Positions 51,170-59,963 of a DNA stretch of 64,000 bases are shown here, piece by piece (the stretch's first letter is position 1; every line of letters begins with the position of its first letter). Below the pieces are notes generated by a model. That model was not told where the DNA came from. It made no database searches and saw only the letters and a program-made list of their open reading frames with translations. The DNA comes from Terriglobales bacterium (GTDB lineage: Bacteria; Acidobacteriota; Terriglobia; Terriglobales; Acidobacteriaceae). The stretch lies in contig JAICWP010000010.1 in assembly GCA_025934735.1 (NCBI GenBank), positions 124,001-188,000 of the forward strand, read 5' to 3'. The translations under genes and the position numbers were made by a program.

Positions 51170-52006
51170 CTACTCCGCGGGCGGATTGCGCCGGGTGCGA
51201 GAGGGCGCGACACCCAGGCGGCGCAGGCGCTCGCGGGCCTGAGTAGCCTCAGGCGAGCGCGGGAAGCGCTGAATGAGCTGGCTGAGTTCGCGCACACCGC
51301 CCTGCTTGTCCCCCAATTCAATCAGCGAATATCCCTTCTTCAACTGGGCGGAGGCGGCCTTGTTGCCGCTGGGGAACTGCTGCAGCACCTTGTCATAGTC
51401 CTGGGCCGCGGCCTGATAGTTTCCGGCGCGGTATTCCATTTCAGCCACGTAGAAAAGGGCGTTGCCGGCCAGGTCGGTATTGGGATAAGCCTTCACATAC
51501 TCGTTGAATTCCTGCTTGGCGAGGTCCATGTTGCCGGCGTTGTAGTCGCGCACGGCGTTGTTGTAGAGCACGTCGGGGGGCGGCGCCTGGGGCTGCTGCT
51601 GTTGCTGCGCCTGCAGGTTCTGCTGGGACGCCTGCATGTCCTCCAGCTGCTTGGTGACGCGCGCCAGGCGAGCCTTGAGCTCGTCCAGGCTGTCGTTGAG
51701 CGTCTGGATTTGCCCGGCCAGCTGGTCGTTGCGTGTGCCGGCGTCCGCGTTCTGCTTTTGCAACACCTGCTGCAGCTGGGTCATGGTGCCGGCCAGCTTG
51801 TTCATGGTGTCGGTGTTCTGCTCGATCAGGTTCTTCATCACGCCCATGCCCTGGTCGAAGGACTGCTGCATGCGGGCTACCTGGTCCTGCAGCGCCTGCA
51901 CCTGGGTCTGCAGCTGCACAATCTCCTTGCTCACGCCAAAGGCGGGCAAGTTCAGGAACAGCAGGGCGGCGACGAGGGAAAGCACAAATAATCTTTGAAT
52001 TTTCAT
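51170..52006 (-). CDS. cpoB: Tol-Pal accessory protein CpoB (YbgF)
   Basis: A 278-residue periplasmic protein: signal peptide (VLSLVAALLFLNLPAFG), a coiled coil (residues about 30-135, with LQTQVQALQDQVARMQQSF and onward), a Gln/Pro-rich linker, then TPR repeats from YNNAVRDYNAGNMDLAKQEF. In E. coli CpoB links Tol-Pal to peptidoglycan synthesis during constriction. It is the last gene of the tol-pal cluster, 159 bases after pal. ATG 52006 is preferred to 52018. Confidence 0.9.
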   Translation of the reverse strand: MKIQRLFVLSLVAALLFLNLPAFGVSKEIVQLQTQVQALQDQVARMQQSFDQGMGVMKNLIEQNTDTMNKLAGTMTQLQQVLQKQNADAGTRNDQLAGQIQTLNDSLDELKARLARVTKQLEDMQASQQNLQAQQQQQPQAPPPDVLYNNAVRDYNAGNMDLAKQEFNEYVKAYPNTDLAGNALFYVAEMEYRAGNYQAAAQDYDKVLQQFPSGNKAASAQLKKGYSLIELGDKQGGVRELSQLIQRFPRSPEATQARERLRRLGVAPSRTRRNPPAE

Positions 52007-52165
52007 AGAGGTTTCCATGTTTCAAGGCAGGGATGCTGCCTTAGTTGGATGCAGAATACCTGCCCGGCGGCCAAAGCGCCGCAGTTGAACTGACCCAGCA
52101 TACAGCGAAGGGTGGCGTGCCCGCAGCTTATCAGGCCGCGAGCAGCGCCACCTCTCACTGAGGAC

Positions 52166-52900
52166 TTACTTCTGGTACACGAAATGAGCGCGCCGGTTTT
52201 GCTGCCAGCACTGCTCGTTGTGCTCGGTGCAGAAAGGCTTTTCCTTGCCGTAGCTGATGGTCTTGATGCTGTCAGCCGCGATGCCATCCTGTACCAGGGC
52301 GTTCTTGACCGCGTTGGCGCGATTGTCGCCCAGCGCCAGGTTGTACTCGGTGGAGCCGCGCTCATCGCAGTGCCCCTCGATAGTCACCTTCGTGTTGGGG
52401 TGCTGCTTGAGGAATGCGGCATCGGCCTGCAGGGCGGCCTGCTGGTCAGCGCGGACATCGTACTTGTCGTAATCGAAGTAAATGTCCTTAACATTCTGGT
52501 TGAACAGGTCCTCCTCGCTGGCGGTGGGCTGCGGCGGCGGGGGTGGCGGCGGCTGGGTCACGGTGACGCGAGCCGTAGCCTCCTGATTGCCGCCCGCACC
52601 TTTGGCCACCAGGTGATAGGTGGTGGAGTCAGCGGGTGACACCGACTGGCTGCCATTGGGCTGGACGCTGCCGATGCCGTCAATGCTGACATCAGTGGCG
52701 TTCTGGGTTTCCCAAGTCAGCGTGGTGGACTGGCCCTTCTGGATAGTGCTGGGATTGGCCGTAAGTGATGCCGTAGGCGCGGCCGGCGGCGGTGGTGGTG
52801 GCGGCGGTGGCGGCGCCACTTTCTTTTTGCACGCGCCAAGCATCAGCACGATGCTCAACGCGAAAACGAGTGTAACCCACTTCTTATGGCTGTGCTTCAC
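52166..52900 (-). CDS. pal: Peptidoglycan-associated lipoprotein Pal
   Basis: A 244-residue lipoprotein with lipobox MLGACKKK, two proline tracts (residues about 31-40 and 118-125), an Ig-like middle region and a C-terminal OmpA-like domain: IYFDYDKYDVRADQQAALQA, VTIEGHCDERGSTEYNLALG and RANAVKNALVQDG. This domain binds peptidoglycan and connects the outer membrane to TolB. The start is GTG at 52898-52900 with AGGGAGG upstream. An intrinsic terminator sits between tolB and pal, about 15 bases before the ribosome site. Confidence 0.93.
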   Translation of the reverse strand: MKHSHKKWVTLVFALSIVLMLGACKKKVAPPPPPPPPPPAAPTASLTANPSTIQKGQSTTLTWETQNATDVSIDGIGSVQPNGSQSVSPADSTTYHLVAKGAGGNQEATARVTVTQPPPPPPPQPTASEEDLFNQNVKDIYFDYDKYDVRADQQAALQADAAFLKQHPNTKVTIEGHCDERGSTEYNLALGDNRANAVKNALVQDGIAADSIKTISYGKEKPFCTEHNEQCWQQNRRAHFVYQK

Positions 52901-52913
52901 CTCATCCTCCCTT

Positions 52914-52941
52914 GAAAAAAACGCGCCAGGGGACTGGCGCG
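52914..52941 (-). terminator. Rho-independent terminator between tolB and pal
   Basis: On the minus strand the arms CGCGCCAG/CTGGCGCG (52922-52929 and 52934-52941, loop of four) precede eight T (52914-52921). The pal ribosome site and GTG follow almost at once. Confidence 0.82.
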
Positions 52942-53024
52942 CGAAATCAAATCTGCGTCCCCAGGAAGAGGTCTCCCTGGATGTCCGCCCGTACCAAAAA
53001 TCGTTCGCGATAAAGAGTGTGATC

Positions 53025-54359
53025 TTATTTCCAGCTCCAGTTCGGCTCGTAATTACTGCCGGAAGTGGTTAATTGCTGCTGCTGAGTCCCGTCTGCCAGC
53101 ATGGTCCATATCTCTTCCTGGCCGGAACGGCTGGACTGAAACACCAGGTGCCGGCTGTCCGGCGACCAGGAAGGGAAGTCGTTACGGCCCTCGCCGTGGG
53201 TCAACTGCGCCCAGGTATGAGTGGTGATATCCATCACGTAAATATCCTGCGCGCCCGGCTCGCCAGGCCCAAAGCGGCGCATCCAGGAGAAAGCCAGGAA
53301 TTGCCCATTCGGAGACCATGATGGCGAAACCGCGAAGCCTTCGTCAGTGACGTGCTGCTGGTTGGTGCCATCTGCTCCCATAATGCAAATCTGGGGCAGA
53401 TGTGTCACCTGACTTCGTTCCGCCCAGGCGATCTGTCCTCCCGTTTTGGGATTCCAGACCGGAGCGACATCAGGCCCCGCAAAGCTGGTAAGGCGCTTCA
53501 GGCCCGTGCCGTCGGAATCGGTGACGTAAATTTCCGGGTCGCCGGTGCGCGAGGAAGAGAAGGCGAGGTGGGTGCCATCCGGGGACCAGGCGGGGGACAG
53601 GTTGGTACCGCCAAAATGGGGGAAGTGCACCAGCCGGCCGAGGTCCTGGGAGTACATCAGGATTTCCCAGCCGTTCTTGGTCATGCCGCTGAAGGCGACG
53701 CGGCTGCCGTCAGGCGAAATGCGGGGCGAGAGCGCGTAGGAGCCCAGGTGGGTCAACTGGTGCTGGTTGGCGCCGTCATAGTCCATCTGCCAGATTTCCT
53801 TGTGGCCGCTGCGGCTGCTGACGAACACGATCTTGGTTTCGGCGATACCGCTGATGCCGCCGCCCAGGCGAAAAATAATCTCATCGGCAAACTTGTGGGC
53901 GATGCTGCGCGCCCCTTCTGGAGTGGCAGCATCGGTGTACTGCTTGCCCAGGACCTGCGGGTTGGCGGTATTCTTCAGGTCGTAGAGCCATCCCTGCACC
54001 GCCAGGTTGTTGCCGGTGGCGCCCAGGTTGCCGAAGGCCAGCATGGCCGCGCTGGGCGGCGGGCTGCTCCATTGGGCGAGATTGACGTCCGAAGGCATGC
54101 CCGGAACCTGGGTGGGCATGAAGCTCTTGGAAACCATGTCGAAAATGCCGGCGTGCTCGAGATCGTAAAACAGGGTATCGTCAAACGTCTTCTGCAGGGC
54201 AGTGTTTTGCGGGGTGGCATTATTGAGCTTGAAATCGGGAACCGCGACGCGAACTTTCTCCACTCCCAAACCGGTGCCGGTGCGGATCCAGTCCTGTTGC
54301 GCGCATAGAATGACGGAAAAAACAAAGACACTGATAACCACGGATAGCAGACGTTTCAT
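53025..54359 (-). CDS. tolB: Tol-Pal system beta-propeller TolB
   Basis: A 444-residue periplasmic protein: signal peptide (VVISVFVFSVILCAQ), an N-terminal TolB domain (VRVAVPDFKLNNATPQNTAL) and a six-bladed propeller with repeated SPDGS/TP motifs (ISPDGSRVAFSG, AWSPDGTHLAFSSSR, SPNGQFLAFSW). TolB links Pal to the inner-membrane TolA/Q/R motor. Start ATG 54359 or GTG 54362. Downstream is a terminator before pal. Confidence 0.93.
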   Translation of the reverse strand: MKRLLSVVISVFVFSVILCAQQDWIRTGTGLGVEKVRVAVPDFKLNNATPQNTALQKTFDDTLFYDLEHAGIFDMVSKSFMPTQVPGMPSDVNLAQWSSPPPSAAMLAFGNLGATGNNLAVQGWLYDLKNTANPQVLGKQYTDAATPEGARSIAHKFADEIIFRLGGGISGIAETKIVFVSSRSGHKEIWQMDYDGANQHQLTHLGSYALSPRISPDGSRVAFSGMTKNGWEILMYSQDLGRLVHFPHFGGTNLSPAWSPDGTHLAFSSSRTGDPEIYVTDSDGTGLKRLTSFAGPDVAPVWNPKTGGQIAWAERSQVTHLPQICIMGADGTNQQHVTDEGFAVSPSWSPNGQFLAFSWMRRFGPGEPGAQDIYVMDITTHTWAQLTHGEGRNDFPSWSPDSRHLVFQSSRSGQEEIWTMLADGTQQQQLTTSGSNYEPNWSWK

Positions 54360-54430
54360 CACTGGTTTGACCCTATCAACCTTGGAGTTGAGGATTCAAC
54401 GAAAATCTCAACCAAGAACCCGAAACCGCA

Positions 54431-55216
54431 TCAGCGGTGGTAGTCGAACCAGAACTCCACCGAAACCCTGCTGCCGGGATAATCCGAGGGTAAAGGCCCG
54501 AAACTGTCAATGCGCTGCAAAGTGTGGATGGCGGACTGGTCGAGCGAGGGCACGCCGCTGGATTGCTCGACGCGGATGTTGGTCGGCTGCCCGGAGCGGG
54601 TAATGTCGAACGTGACGTAGCAGCGCGCCGCCGTGCTGATGCGGGGATCAATCTCGTATTTTAGCCAGTTCTCGGAAATCTTGTTGCGCATGGCGTTCAC
54701 GTACCAGCCGAAGCGGCTGCCGAAATCGCCTCCCCCGCCGGTAAAGTTGAAGCCGCCCTTGGCTCCGCCCGAGGTGAAGCCGTAGAGATTGGTGACCGGG
54801 CCGCCTTCGCCGTAAGGCACCACGTTGGTCGCTTCCGGGATGGGCTGGATGGGCTCAGGCCGGTTGGAAGCAATCTTCTGTTTAACTTTGCGCTTGGAGT
54901 CCCGTTCAGGAATAGGAATGGCTTCCGGTTCCTCGACAGTTTTCTCCTTGGGCAAGGACTGCGAGAGTCCCTTGGATTCATTGGCCAGCACGTTTTGCGT
55001 CTTGTTGGGGCTGGCGGGAAGGGGAATGGTGGTGACCATGTGCACGCTCATGGCGTCGCCGCCGGTGCCGGTGCCGGCGCCCCAGTTCTCGCCGGGGAAG
55101 TGAATGACCGAGTAGGCGACGATGGCGCCGAACAGAATGCCATGCAGGATCGCGGACCAGGTCAAGGGACCGCGCCAGGGATCGTGCTCGAAAAAAATGT
55201 CAGCGCTTGCTGCCAT
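54431..55216 (-). CDS. tolA: TolA/TonB-like energy-transducing protein
   Basis: A 261-residue protein: one N-terminal membrane helix (LTWSAILHGILFGAIVAYSV), a Pro/Lys/Glu-rich periplasmic stretch, a Gly-rich segment (GGAKGGFNFTGGGGDFG) and a C-terminal TonB/TolA-like domain (WYVNAMRNKISENWLKYEID, YVTFDITRSGQPTNIRVEQS). It transmits the TolQ-TolR motor force to the outer membrane. The gene overlaps tolR by 17 bases. The C-terminal domain looks more TonB-like than E. coli TolA, as often outside proteobacteria. Confidence 0.88.
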   Translation of the reverse strand: MAASADIFFEHDPWRGPLTWSAILHGILFGAIVAYSVIHFPGENWGAGTGTGGDAMSVHMVTTIPLPASPNKTQNVLANESKGLSQSLPKEKTVEEPEAIPIPERDSKRKVKQKIASNRPEPIQPIPEATNVVPYGEGGPVTNLYGFTSGGAKGGFNFTGGGGDFGSRFGWYVNAMRNKISENWLKYEIDPRISTAARCYVTFDITRSGQPTNIRVEQSSGVPSLDQSAIHTLQRIDSFGPLPSDYPGSRVSVEFWFDYHR

Positions 55217-55628
55217 GTTCCTGCAAAGGCTGCGTCACGATGCTCACATTGGTGATGCCGGACTGCTTAACCGCATCCATGACGGTGGCGAAGGCGCCGA
55301 AGGGCACATCCTGATCGGCGCGCAAAAAAATGGATTGCCGCGACGGGTCGCGGAGCTTCTGGTGGAGCGCGGCGGGAATGTCGTTGATGTTGATGGGACT
55401 GTTGCCCAGGAAGACGCGCTGCTGGCGGTCAATGCTGATGACCACGCGCTCCTCGGTAATTTCCTTGACGGTGCGGGTTTTGGGAACGTTCACTTCAATG
55501 CCCGACTGCAGCACCGGGGCGGTGACCATGAAGATGATGAGCAGCACCAGCACTACGTCCACCAGCGGGGTGACGTTGATGTCGGCGAGCGAACTCTGGG
55601 TGCGTCCCTGGGGATTGGTGAAAGCCAT
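55200..55628 (-). CDS. tolR: TolR/ExbD biopolymer transport protein
   Basis: A 142-residue single-helix inner-membrane protein: LADINVTPLVDVVLVLLIIF has the membrane Asp that carries protons, followed by a periplasmic ExbD fold (EVNVPKTRTVKEITEERVVI). It partners TolQ in the ion-driven motor. Its ATG overlaps the tolQ stop (TAATG) and its 3' end overlaps tolA by 17 bases. Confidence 0.94.
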   Translation of the reverse strand: MAFTNPQGRTQSSLADINVTPLVDVVLVLLIIFMVTAPVLQSGIEVNVPKTRTVKEITEERVVISIDRQQRVFLGNSPININDIPAALHQKLRDPSRQSIFLRADQDVPFGAFATVMDAVKQSGITNVSIVTQPLQEHGSKR

Positions 55629-56365
55629 TAATCGCGCACCTCGCTGAGCGCGCTCCGGTAGGTGGAGTGCGGCTGCTGGGGAGGAGGAGGCGCGGCGGTG
55701 CGCTCAAAAGCATTGAGCAGTTCGAGAGAGAAATCGTCGCTGCGCGCGGCGAATTCCTTGATCTGGTGGCTGAACGCGTTATAGGCGATGACCGCGGGTA
55801 TGGCGGCAAACAGGCCGGCAGCGGTGGTGATGAGGGCTTCGGAAATGCCGGGGGCAACCGCGCGCAAGGTGGCGGCGCCGGCTGTGCCCAGTCCCTGAAA
55901 AGCGTCAATGATGCCCCACACCGTGCCGAACAAACCGATGAAGGGGGTGACCGCGCCGGTGGTGGCCAGCCAGGGCAGGCGGCGCTCCAGGCGCGTCATT
56001 TCCTCGGAAGCGGCAATCTGGGTGGCGCGCTGGATGGCGGTTACGTTGCGGGGCACACCTCCGCCCTGGCGGCGGTACTCGTCAAAGGCATTTTCAAAAA
56101 CGCCGACCAGCGGGCTCGGCTTGAACTGTTCCGCAACAGCTGCCACATCCTGCAGGCGCGTGGCTTTGCGGAAGGCGCGCACAAAACGGCCGCTCTGCGC
56201 CCGCGCGCGTTTCAGAGCGCTCCATTTCGCCAGGATGATGGCCCAGGAAAAAACGCTGAAGCCCAGCAGGATGAGCAAAACAATCTTGGCTACCGGGCCG
56301 GTTTGCTGGACCAGATTTCCGACCTCGCCACCCACCGCGGCTGCGAAAAATTGAGCGATAAGCAT
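55628..56365 (-). CDS. tolQ: TolQ/ExbB/MotA-type motor protein
   Basis: A 245-residue protein with three membrane helices: KIVLLILLGFSVFSWAIILA, then LATTGAVTPFIGLFGTVWGI and IAPGISEALITTAAGLFAAIPAVI, the proton-channel region of the family. With TolR it powers the Tol-Pal system. ATG 56363-56365 or the GTG just before it. Upstream are a GGCGC/GCGCC hairpin (56377-56391) in the leader and a TATAAT at 56439-56444 on this strand. First gene of the tol cluster. Confidence 0.93.
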   Translation of the reverse strand: MLIAQFFAAAVGGEVGNLVQQTGPVAKIVLLILLGFSVFSWAIILAKWSALKRARAQSGRFVRAFRKATRLQDVAAVAEQFKPSPLVGVFENAFDEYRRQGGGVPRNVTAIQRATQIAASEEMTRLERRLPWLATTGAVTPFIGLFGTVWGIIDAFQGLGTAGAATLRAVAPGISEALITTAAGLFAAIPAVIAYNAFSHQIKEFAARSDDFSLELLNAFERTAAPPPPQQPHSTYRSALSEVRD

Positions 56366-56438
56366 CACTGACGATAAGGCGCAAAGCGCCTACCGGCCTC
56401 CCCTATGTTGGCAGTTTTACCGTAGATTACGTGCGAAC

Positions 56439-56444
56439 ATTATA
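56439..56444 (-). promoter_or_regulatory. -10 element upstream of tolQ
   Basis: TATAAT on the minus strand; no good -35 partner. Transcription would start near 56432, giving a leader of about 65 bases with a GGCGC/GCGCC hairpin before tolQ. Confidence 0.4.
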
Positions 56445-56569
56445 GCTCCAGAGATGCCGGAATGCTCCCAAGCGTCTACCTTAGTTGCAGTTGCGTATCC
56501 AATGAGGTAACCGGGGAAAGGCCGTAGGAATGCCAGCTGCGAGTACTCAGTCCTCCGCCTGCGGGGCGC

Positions 56570-56749
56570 TCAGCGGCGCAGCAGGCCGCCGCGGCGGTCG
56601 GCCAGCAACAGCACCAGCAGGACAATGAGCAGCAAGCCCAGCAGTCCGCTGGGATAGTAGCCCCAGCCGGCACTGTAGGGCCAGGTGGGCAGGGCTAGGA
56701 CCAGCAGCAGCAAAATAATGAGCAGCAGCATGCGATTTCTCCGGTGCAT
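56570..56749 (-). CDS. DUF3309-like 59-residue membrane peptide
   Basis: Translation from ATG 56747-56749 gives a 59-residue peptide: two hydrophobic segments, LLLIILLLLVLALPTWPYS and LLGLLLIVLLVLLLA, flanking WGYYPSG, ending DRRGGLLRR. The ALPTWPYS...GWGYYPSG pattern is that of the DUF3309 family of short bacterial membrane peptides of unknown role. The stop of the previous gene and this start overlap (56747-56752), so both are co-translated. Confidence 0.78.
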   Translation of the reverse strand: MHRRNRMLLLIILLLLVLALPTWPYSAGWGYYPSGLLGLLLIVLLVLLLADRRGGLLRR

Positions 56750-56920
56750 CTACTTCCCCTTCCGGTGGCCCTTGCGCTTGTGTTGCTTCATGACGGTGCG
56801 GGCGGCGACTTCCTTGGCGCGCTTGCCGTAGCGGCCGGAGCGCTGCGCCTTTTCTTTGATGTGCTCGTACTGGCGTTGTTCCTTGCTGCCGACGCCGCGC
56901 AGATGTTTGCGACCAGGCAT
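56750..56920 (-). CDS. Small basic protein (family often labelled plasmid stabilisation protein)
   Basis: A 56-residue protein from ATG 56918-56920, with AGGAGG just upstream: PGRKHLRGVGSKEQRQYEHI, KEKAQRSGRYGKRAKEVAAR, TVMKQHKRKGHRKGK. The QYEHIK...RYGKRAKEVAARTV pattern matches a short protein group annotated in databases as plasmid stabilisation proteins, although the label has little experimental support. It overlaps the DUF3309-like gene by a few bases. Function unknown. Confidence 0.72.
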   Translation of the reverse strand: MPGRKHLRGVGSKEQRQYEHIKEKAQRSGRYGKRAKEVAARTVMKQHKRKGHRKGK

Positions 56921-57145
56921 GGTGGACCTCCTGCAGTCCCCCCAGGGCGGGCAATGGACAACGGGCTGAGGCTTTAACCTTTACGGAGCAGGTTGCACGG
57001 AGCTGTTAGACCCAAGCCTCAGCCCGCTGCACCAGCTGTGATGCAGTTGAAAGGTAAGTAGGTTTGCCCGGCGCCGGTGCGGGCATTTTGCGGCGGTAGC
57101 CGTCATGCTATTCTTCCCGCAACTTTCCCTTACAGGCAGAACAAC

Positions 57146-58846
57146 GTGCTGCGCGAGCTGCGACTGGAAAACTACGCGGTCATTGACAACGTGGTGGTGG
57201 AGTTCGCCCCCGGGCTGAACCTGCTAACCGGGGAGACGGGCGCGGGCAAGTCCATCCTGATAGACGCCCTGGCGCTGCTGCTGGGCGAGAAGGCCTCCAG
57301 CGACGTGATCCGCCACGGCGCCGAGCGCGCGGTGGTGGCCGCGGTGTTTGAAGCCGAGGGCAAAGCCGCCAAGGCGATAAGCCAGTTGCTGGAGGCCAAT
57401 GGCCTGGACGAGGAAGCAGGCGAAATCATCCTGCGGCGGGAGATCGCGGCGGCGGGCAAGGGCCGGGTCTTCATCAACAACCAGCCGGCGACGGTGGCAG
57501 TGCTGCGGCAACTCGCGCCGCATTTGGCCGCCATCCACGCGCAAAGCGAGTCTCTGGTGTCGTTTGATGCAGCCGCGCGGTTGGAGCTGCTGGATGCCTT
57601 TGCCGGGGCGGCGCTCGAGCCGGTTGAGGCGTCGTTTCATAAATGGAAAGCTGTCCGCGAGCGCATTGCTGAGCTGGAGCGCGATGAGCAGGACCGGCTG
57701 CGCCTGCTCGACCTGTGGAGCTTCCAGCAAAAGGAAATTGAGGCGGCGCGCCCGCAGGCGGGCGAGGACGAGCAGTTGGAGAACGATAAGCGGGTGCTGG
57801 CGAACGCGGAAAAGATTTACGCCGCGGCCATGGGCGCCTACGACGTGCTCTACGAGAGCAACGCCTCGGCTTCGTCGGCGCTGCGCGCGGCCATCCGCCA
57901 AATCGAGGAGCTGGCCCGCTTCGAAGCCAAATTCAAGGAGCTGCTGGCGGCGCTGGATTCGGCGCGCATTACCGTTGAGGATGCCGGCGCCACGCTGCGC
58001 GACTATGCCGGCGACGTGCAGGCCTCGCCTGAGCGGCTGGCGGAAGTAGAGGACCGGCTGGCGGCGCTCGACCGCCTCAAGCGCAAGTACGGTCCCACGC
58101 TGGCGGACGCAATCGCCTTCGGCGAGGAAGTGGCGCGCAAGCTGGCCGAGATGCAGAACAAAGATGAAGTCCTGGGTGAGTTGCGCAAGGAACTGGCGGC
58201 TGCCGGCCGGGAATATTTGGCGGCGGCCAAGGCCCTTTCCCGCAAGCGCCAGGAGGCTGCCCGCAAGCTGGAAAAGCTGGTGGAACACGAAGTGAACGAG
58301 CTGGCGATGAAGACTCGTTTCCGCATTGAAGTGAGCGGCGCCGGGGAGGAGGGAAGCTGGACCTCCGCCGGCTTTGACCAAGCCGCTTACCTCATCGCCA
58401 CCAACCCGGGGGAGCCGGAGAAGCCCCTGGAGGAAATCGCCTCGGGAGGAGAGCTCTCCCGGGTCATGCTTGCCCTGAAGGCCTGTGTAGAGGCCGGCCA
58501 GCCCGGCTCCAAGCGCCGTAACGGAGCAGCCGGCCAGCGTACCCTGGTTTTTGACGAAATTGACACCGGCATAGGGGGCCGGGCAGCCGAGGCCGTGGGG
58601 CGCAAGTTGAAGCAATTGGCGGGCAGCAGCCAGGTTTTGTGTGTCACTCACCTGCCACAAATTGCCTGTTTCGCCGACCACCATTATGTCATCCAAAAGA
58701 GCATAGCGGGGGGGCGTACCCGGACCACGGTCCGGCAAATCCAGGGAAGTGAGAGGACAGACGAGGTGGCCCGCATGTTGAGCGGGGCCCGGCTGACCGA
58801 GGCATCTCGGCAAAATGCCGAGCAGATGCTGCGCGCGCACGGGTGA
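57146..58846 (+). CDS. recN: DNA repair protein RecN
   Basis: A 566-residue SMC-like ATPase that acts in double-strand break repair. Walker A is GETGAGKSILIDALALLLGE near residue 35, the coiled coil spans about 150-350, the signature LASGGELSRVMLALKA and Walker B TLVFDEIDTGIGG are in the C-terminal half, followed by LCVTHLPQIACFADHH. The N terminus starts LRELRLENYAVIDNV, so GTG 57146 is the family start; the frame open to 57077 is not used. Single gene, with no obvious operon partner. Confidence 0.95.
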   Translation: MLRELRLENYAVIDNVVVEFAPGLNLLTGETGAGKSILIDALALLLGEKASSDVIRHGAERAVVAAVFEAEGKAAKAISQLLEANGLDEEAGEIILRREIAAAGKGRVFINNQPATVAVLRQLAPHLAAIHAQSESLVSFDAAARLELLDAFAGAALEPVEASFHKWKAVRERIAELERDEQDRLRLLDLWSFQQKEIEAARPQAGEDEQLENDKRVLANAEKIYAAAMGAYDVLYESNASASSALRAAIRQIEELARFEAKFKELLAALDSARITVEDAGATLRDYAGDVQASPERLAEVEDRLAALDRLKRKYGPTLADAIAFGEEVARKLAEMQNKDEVLGELRKELAAAGREYLAAAKALSRKRQEAARKLEKLVEHEVNELAMKTRFRIEVSGAGEEGSWTSAGFDQAAYLIATNPGEPEKPLEEIASGGELSRVMLALKACVEAGQPGSKRRNGAAGQRTLVFDEIDTGIGGRAAEAVGRKLKQLAGSSQVLCVTHLPQIACFADHHYVIQKSIAGGRTRTTVRQIQGSERTDEVARMLSGARLTEASRQNAEQMLRAHG

Positions 58847-58907
58847 CGCCGTTCGCTGCAGGAATCAAGCCGGACAATGCTAATCCTCGGCTTTTCTGTG
58901 GGTTACG

Positions 58908-58937
58908 TTGACCCGGCAAGGCTTGGTAGGATAGGTT
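58908..58937 (+). promoter_or_regulatory. Possible promoter upstream of ispH
   Basis: TTGACC (58908-58913) and TAGGTT (58932-58937) with an 18-base spacer, 14 bases before the GTG start; AGGAG at 58941-58945 is the ribosome site. The -10 is weak. Confidence 0.35.
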
Positions 58938-58951
58938 TGTAGGAGTAAGAT

Positions 58952-59959
58952 GTGGCAAAGTACGCCCAAAACAGGGGTTCAATGGGAACTACAGAAAGCA
59001 GTGGGAAGACCCTGCTCCTGCTGAAGCCTCGCGGCTTCTGCGCGGGAGTGGTACGGGCCATAGATATTGTGCGCATTGCCCTGGAGACCTTCGGGCCGCC
59101 TATCTACGTTCGTAAAGAGATCGTGCACAACCGGTTCGTGGTGGAGGAGCTTTCCGCCAAGGGCGCCATTTTTGTGGACAGTGTGGAGGAGGTGCCGACA
59201 GGTGAGCGTGTAATCTATAGCGCCCATGGCGTCTCTCCTGAGGTACGGGAAGCCAGCCAGCTGCGCAGCTTGCGGGTAATTGACGCAACTTGTCCGCTGG
59301 TCACAAAGGTGCACGTGGAAGCGGTACGCTTTGCCAGCCAGGGCTATACCCTGATCCTGATCGGCCACCGCGATCACGATGAGGTTATCGGCACGCTGGG
59401 CGAGGCCCCCATGGTGACCCAGGTAGTTGGTTCGCCTGATCAAGTGGATGACCTGGTGGTGCCGGATCCCAATCGCGTCGCCTACCTGACCCAGACCACG
59501 CTTAGCCTGGATGAAACCAAGGACATTATTGAAGCCCTGCGCCAGCGGTTTCCCAACATCAAGGGGCCGGCGGCGCAGGACATCTGCTACGCCACCCAGA
59601 ACCGTCAGCAGGCCGTGAAGCATGTGGCGGCTGACGCCGATCTGCTACTCGTGGTGGGCTCCGACAACAGCTCCAACTCCAACCGCCTGGTAGAAGTGGC
59701 TCGCAACCAGGGCACGGCTTCCCATCTGATTGAAAACTGCAGGGCAGTTCGTCCGGAATGGTTGCAGGGTGTGAAGACGATTGCCTTAACCGCAGGGGCT
59801 TCCGCTCCCGAGTGCCTAGTGGAGGAAGTGGTTAAGTACCTGGCCGGGCAGGGATTCAACAATATGCGCGAGGTGGAGGTCATGCCCGAGGACGTGCGTT
59901 TTGGCCTGCCGCCGGAGATTGTCGAAGCTATTGCCAGCGCGCCCGTGGCATCGGAGTAA
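58952..59959 (+). CDS. ispH: 4-hydroxy-3-methylbut-2-enyl diphosphate reductase (IspH/LytB)
   Basis: A 335-residue iron-sulfur enzyme that makes the isoprenoid precursors IPP and DMAPP. The three cluster cysteines are Cys30 (PRGFCAGV), Cys114 (DATCPLV) and Cys212 (DICYATQNR); substrate histidines lie at VHN, SAHG and GHRDHDEV. GTG 58952 has AGGAG seven bases upstream, better than ATG 58982. It stands right before the squalene-hopene cyclase gene, four bases between stop and ATG, so precursor supply and hopanoid ring closure share a transcript. Confidence 0.95.
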   Translation: MAKYAQNRGSMGTTESSGKTLLLLKPRGFCAGVVRAIDIVRIALETFGPPIYVRKEIVHNRFVVEELSAKGAIFVDSVEEVPTGERVIYSAHGVSPEVREASQLRSLRVIDATCPLVTKVHVEAVRFASQGYTLILIGHRDHDEVIGTLGEAPMVTQVVGSPDQVDDLVVPDPNRVAYLTQTTLSLDETKDIIEALRQRFPNIKGPAAQDICYATQNRQQAVKHVAADADLLLVVGSDNSSNSNRLVEVARNQGTASHLIENCRAVRPEWLQGVKTIALTAGASAPECLVEEVVKYLAGQGFNNMREVEVMPEDVRFGLPPEIVEAIASAPVASE

Positions 59960-59963
59960 TCGC

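Noticed and set aside
57224-58840. A 538-residue minus-strand open frame
   Set aside because: It is antisense to recN, which has intact Walker motifs.
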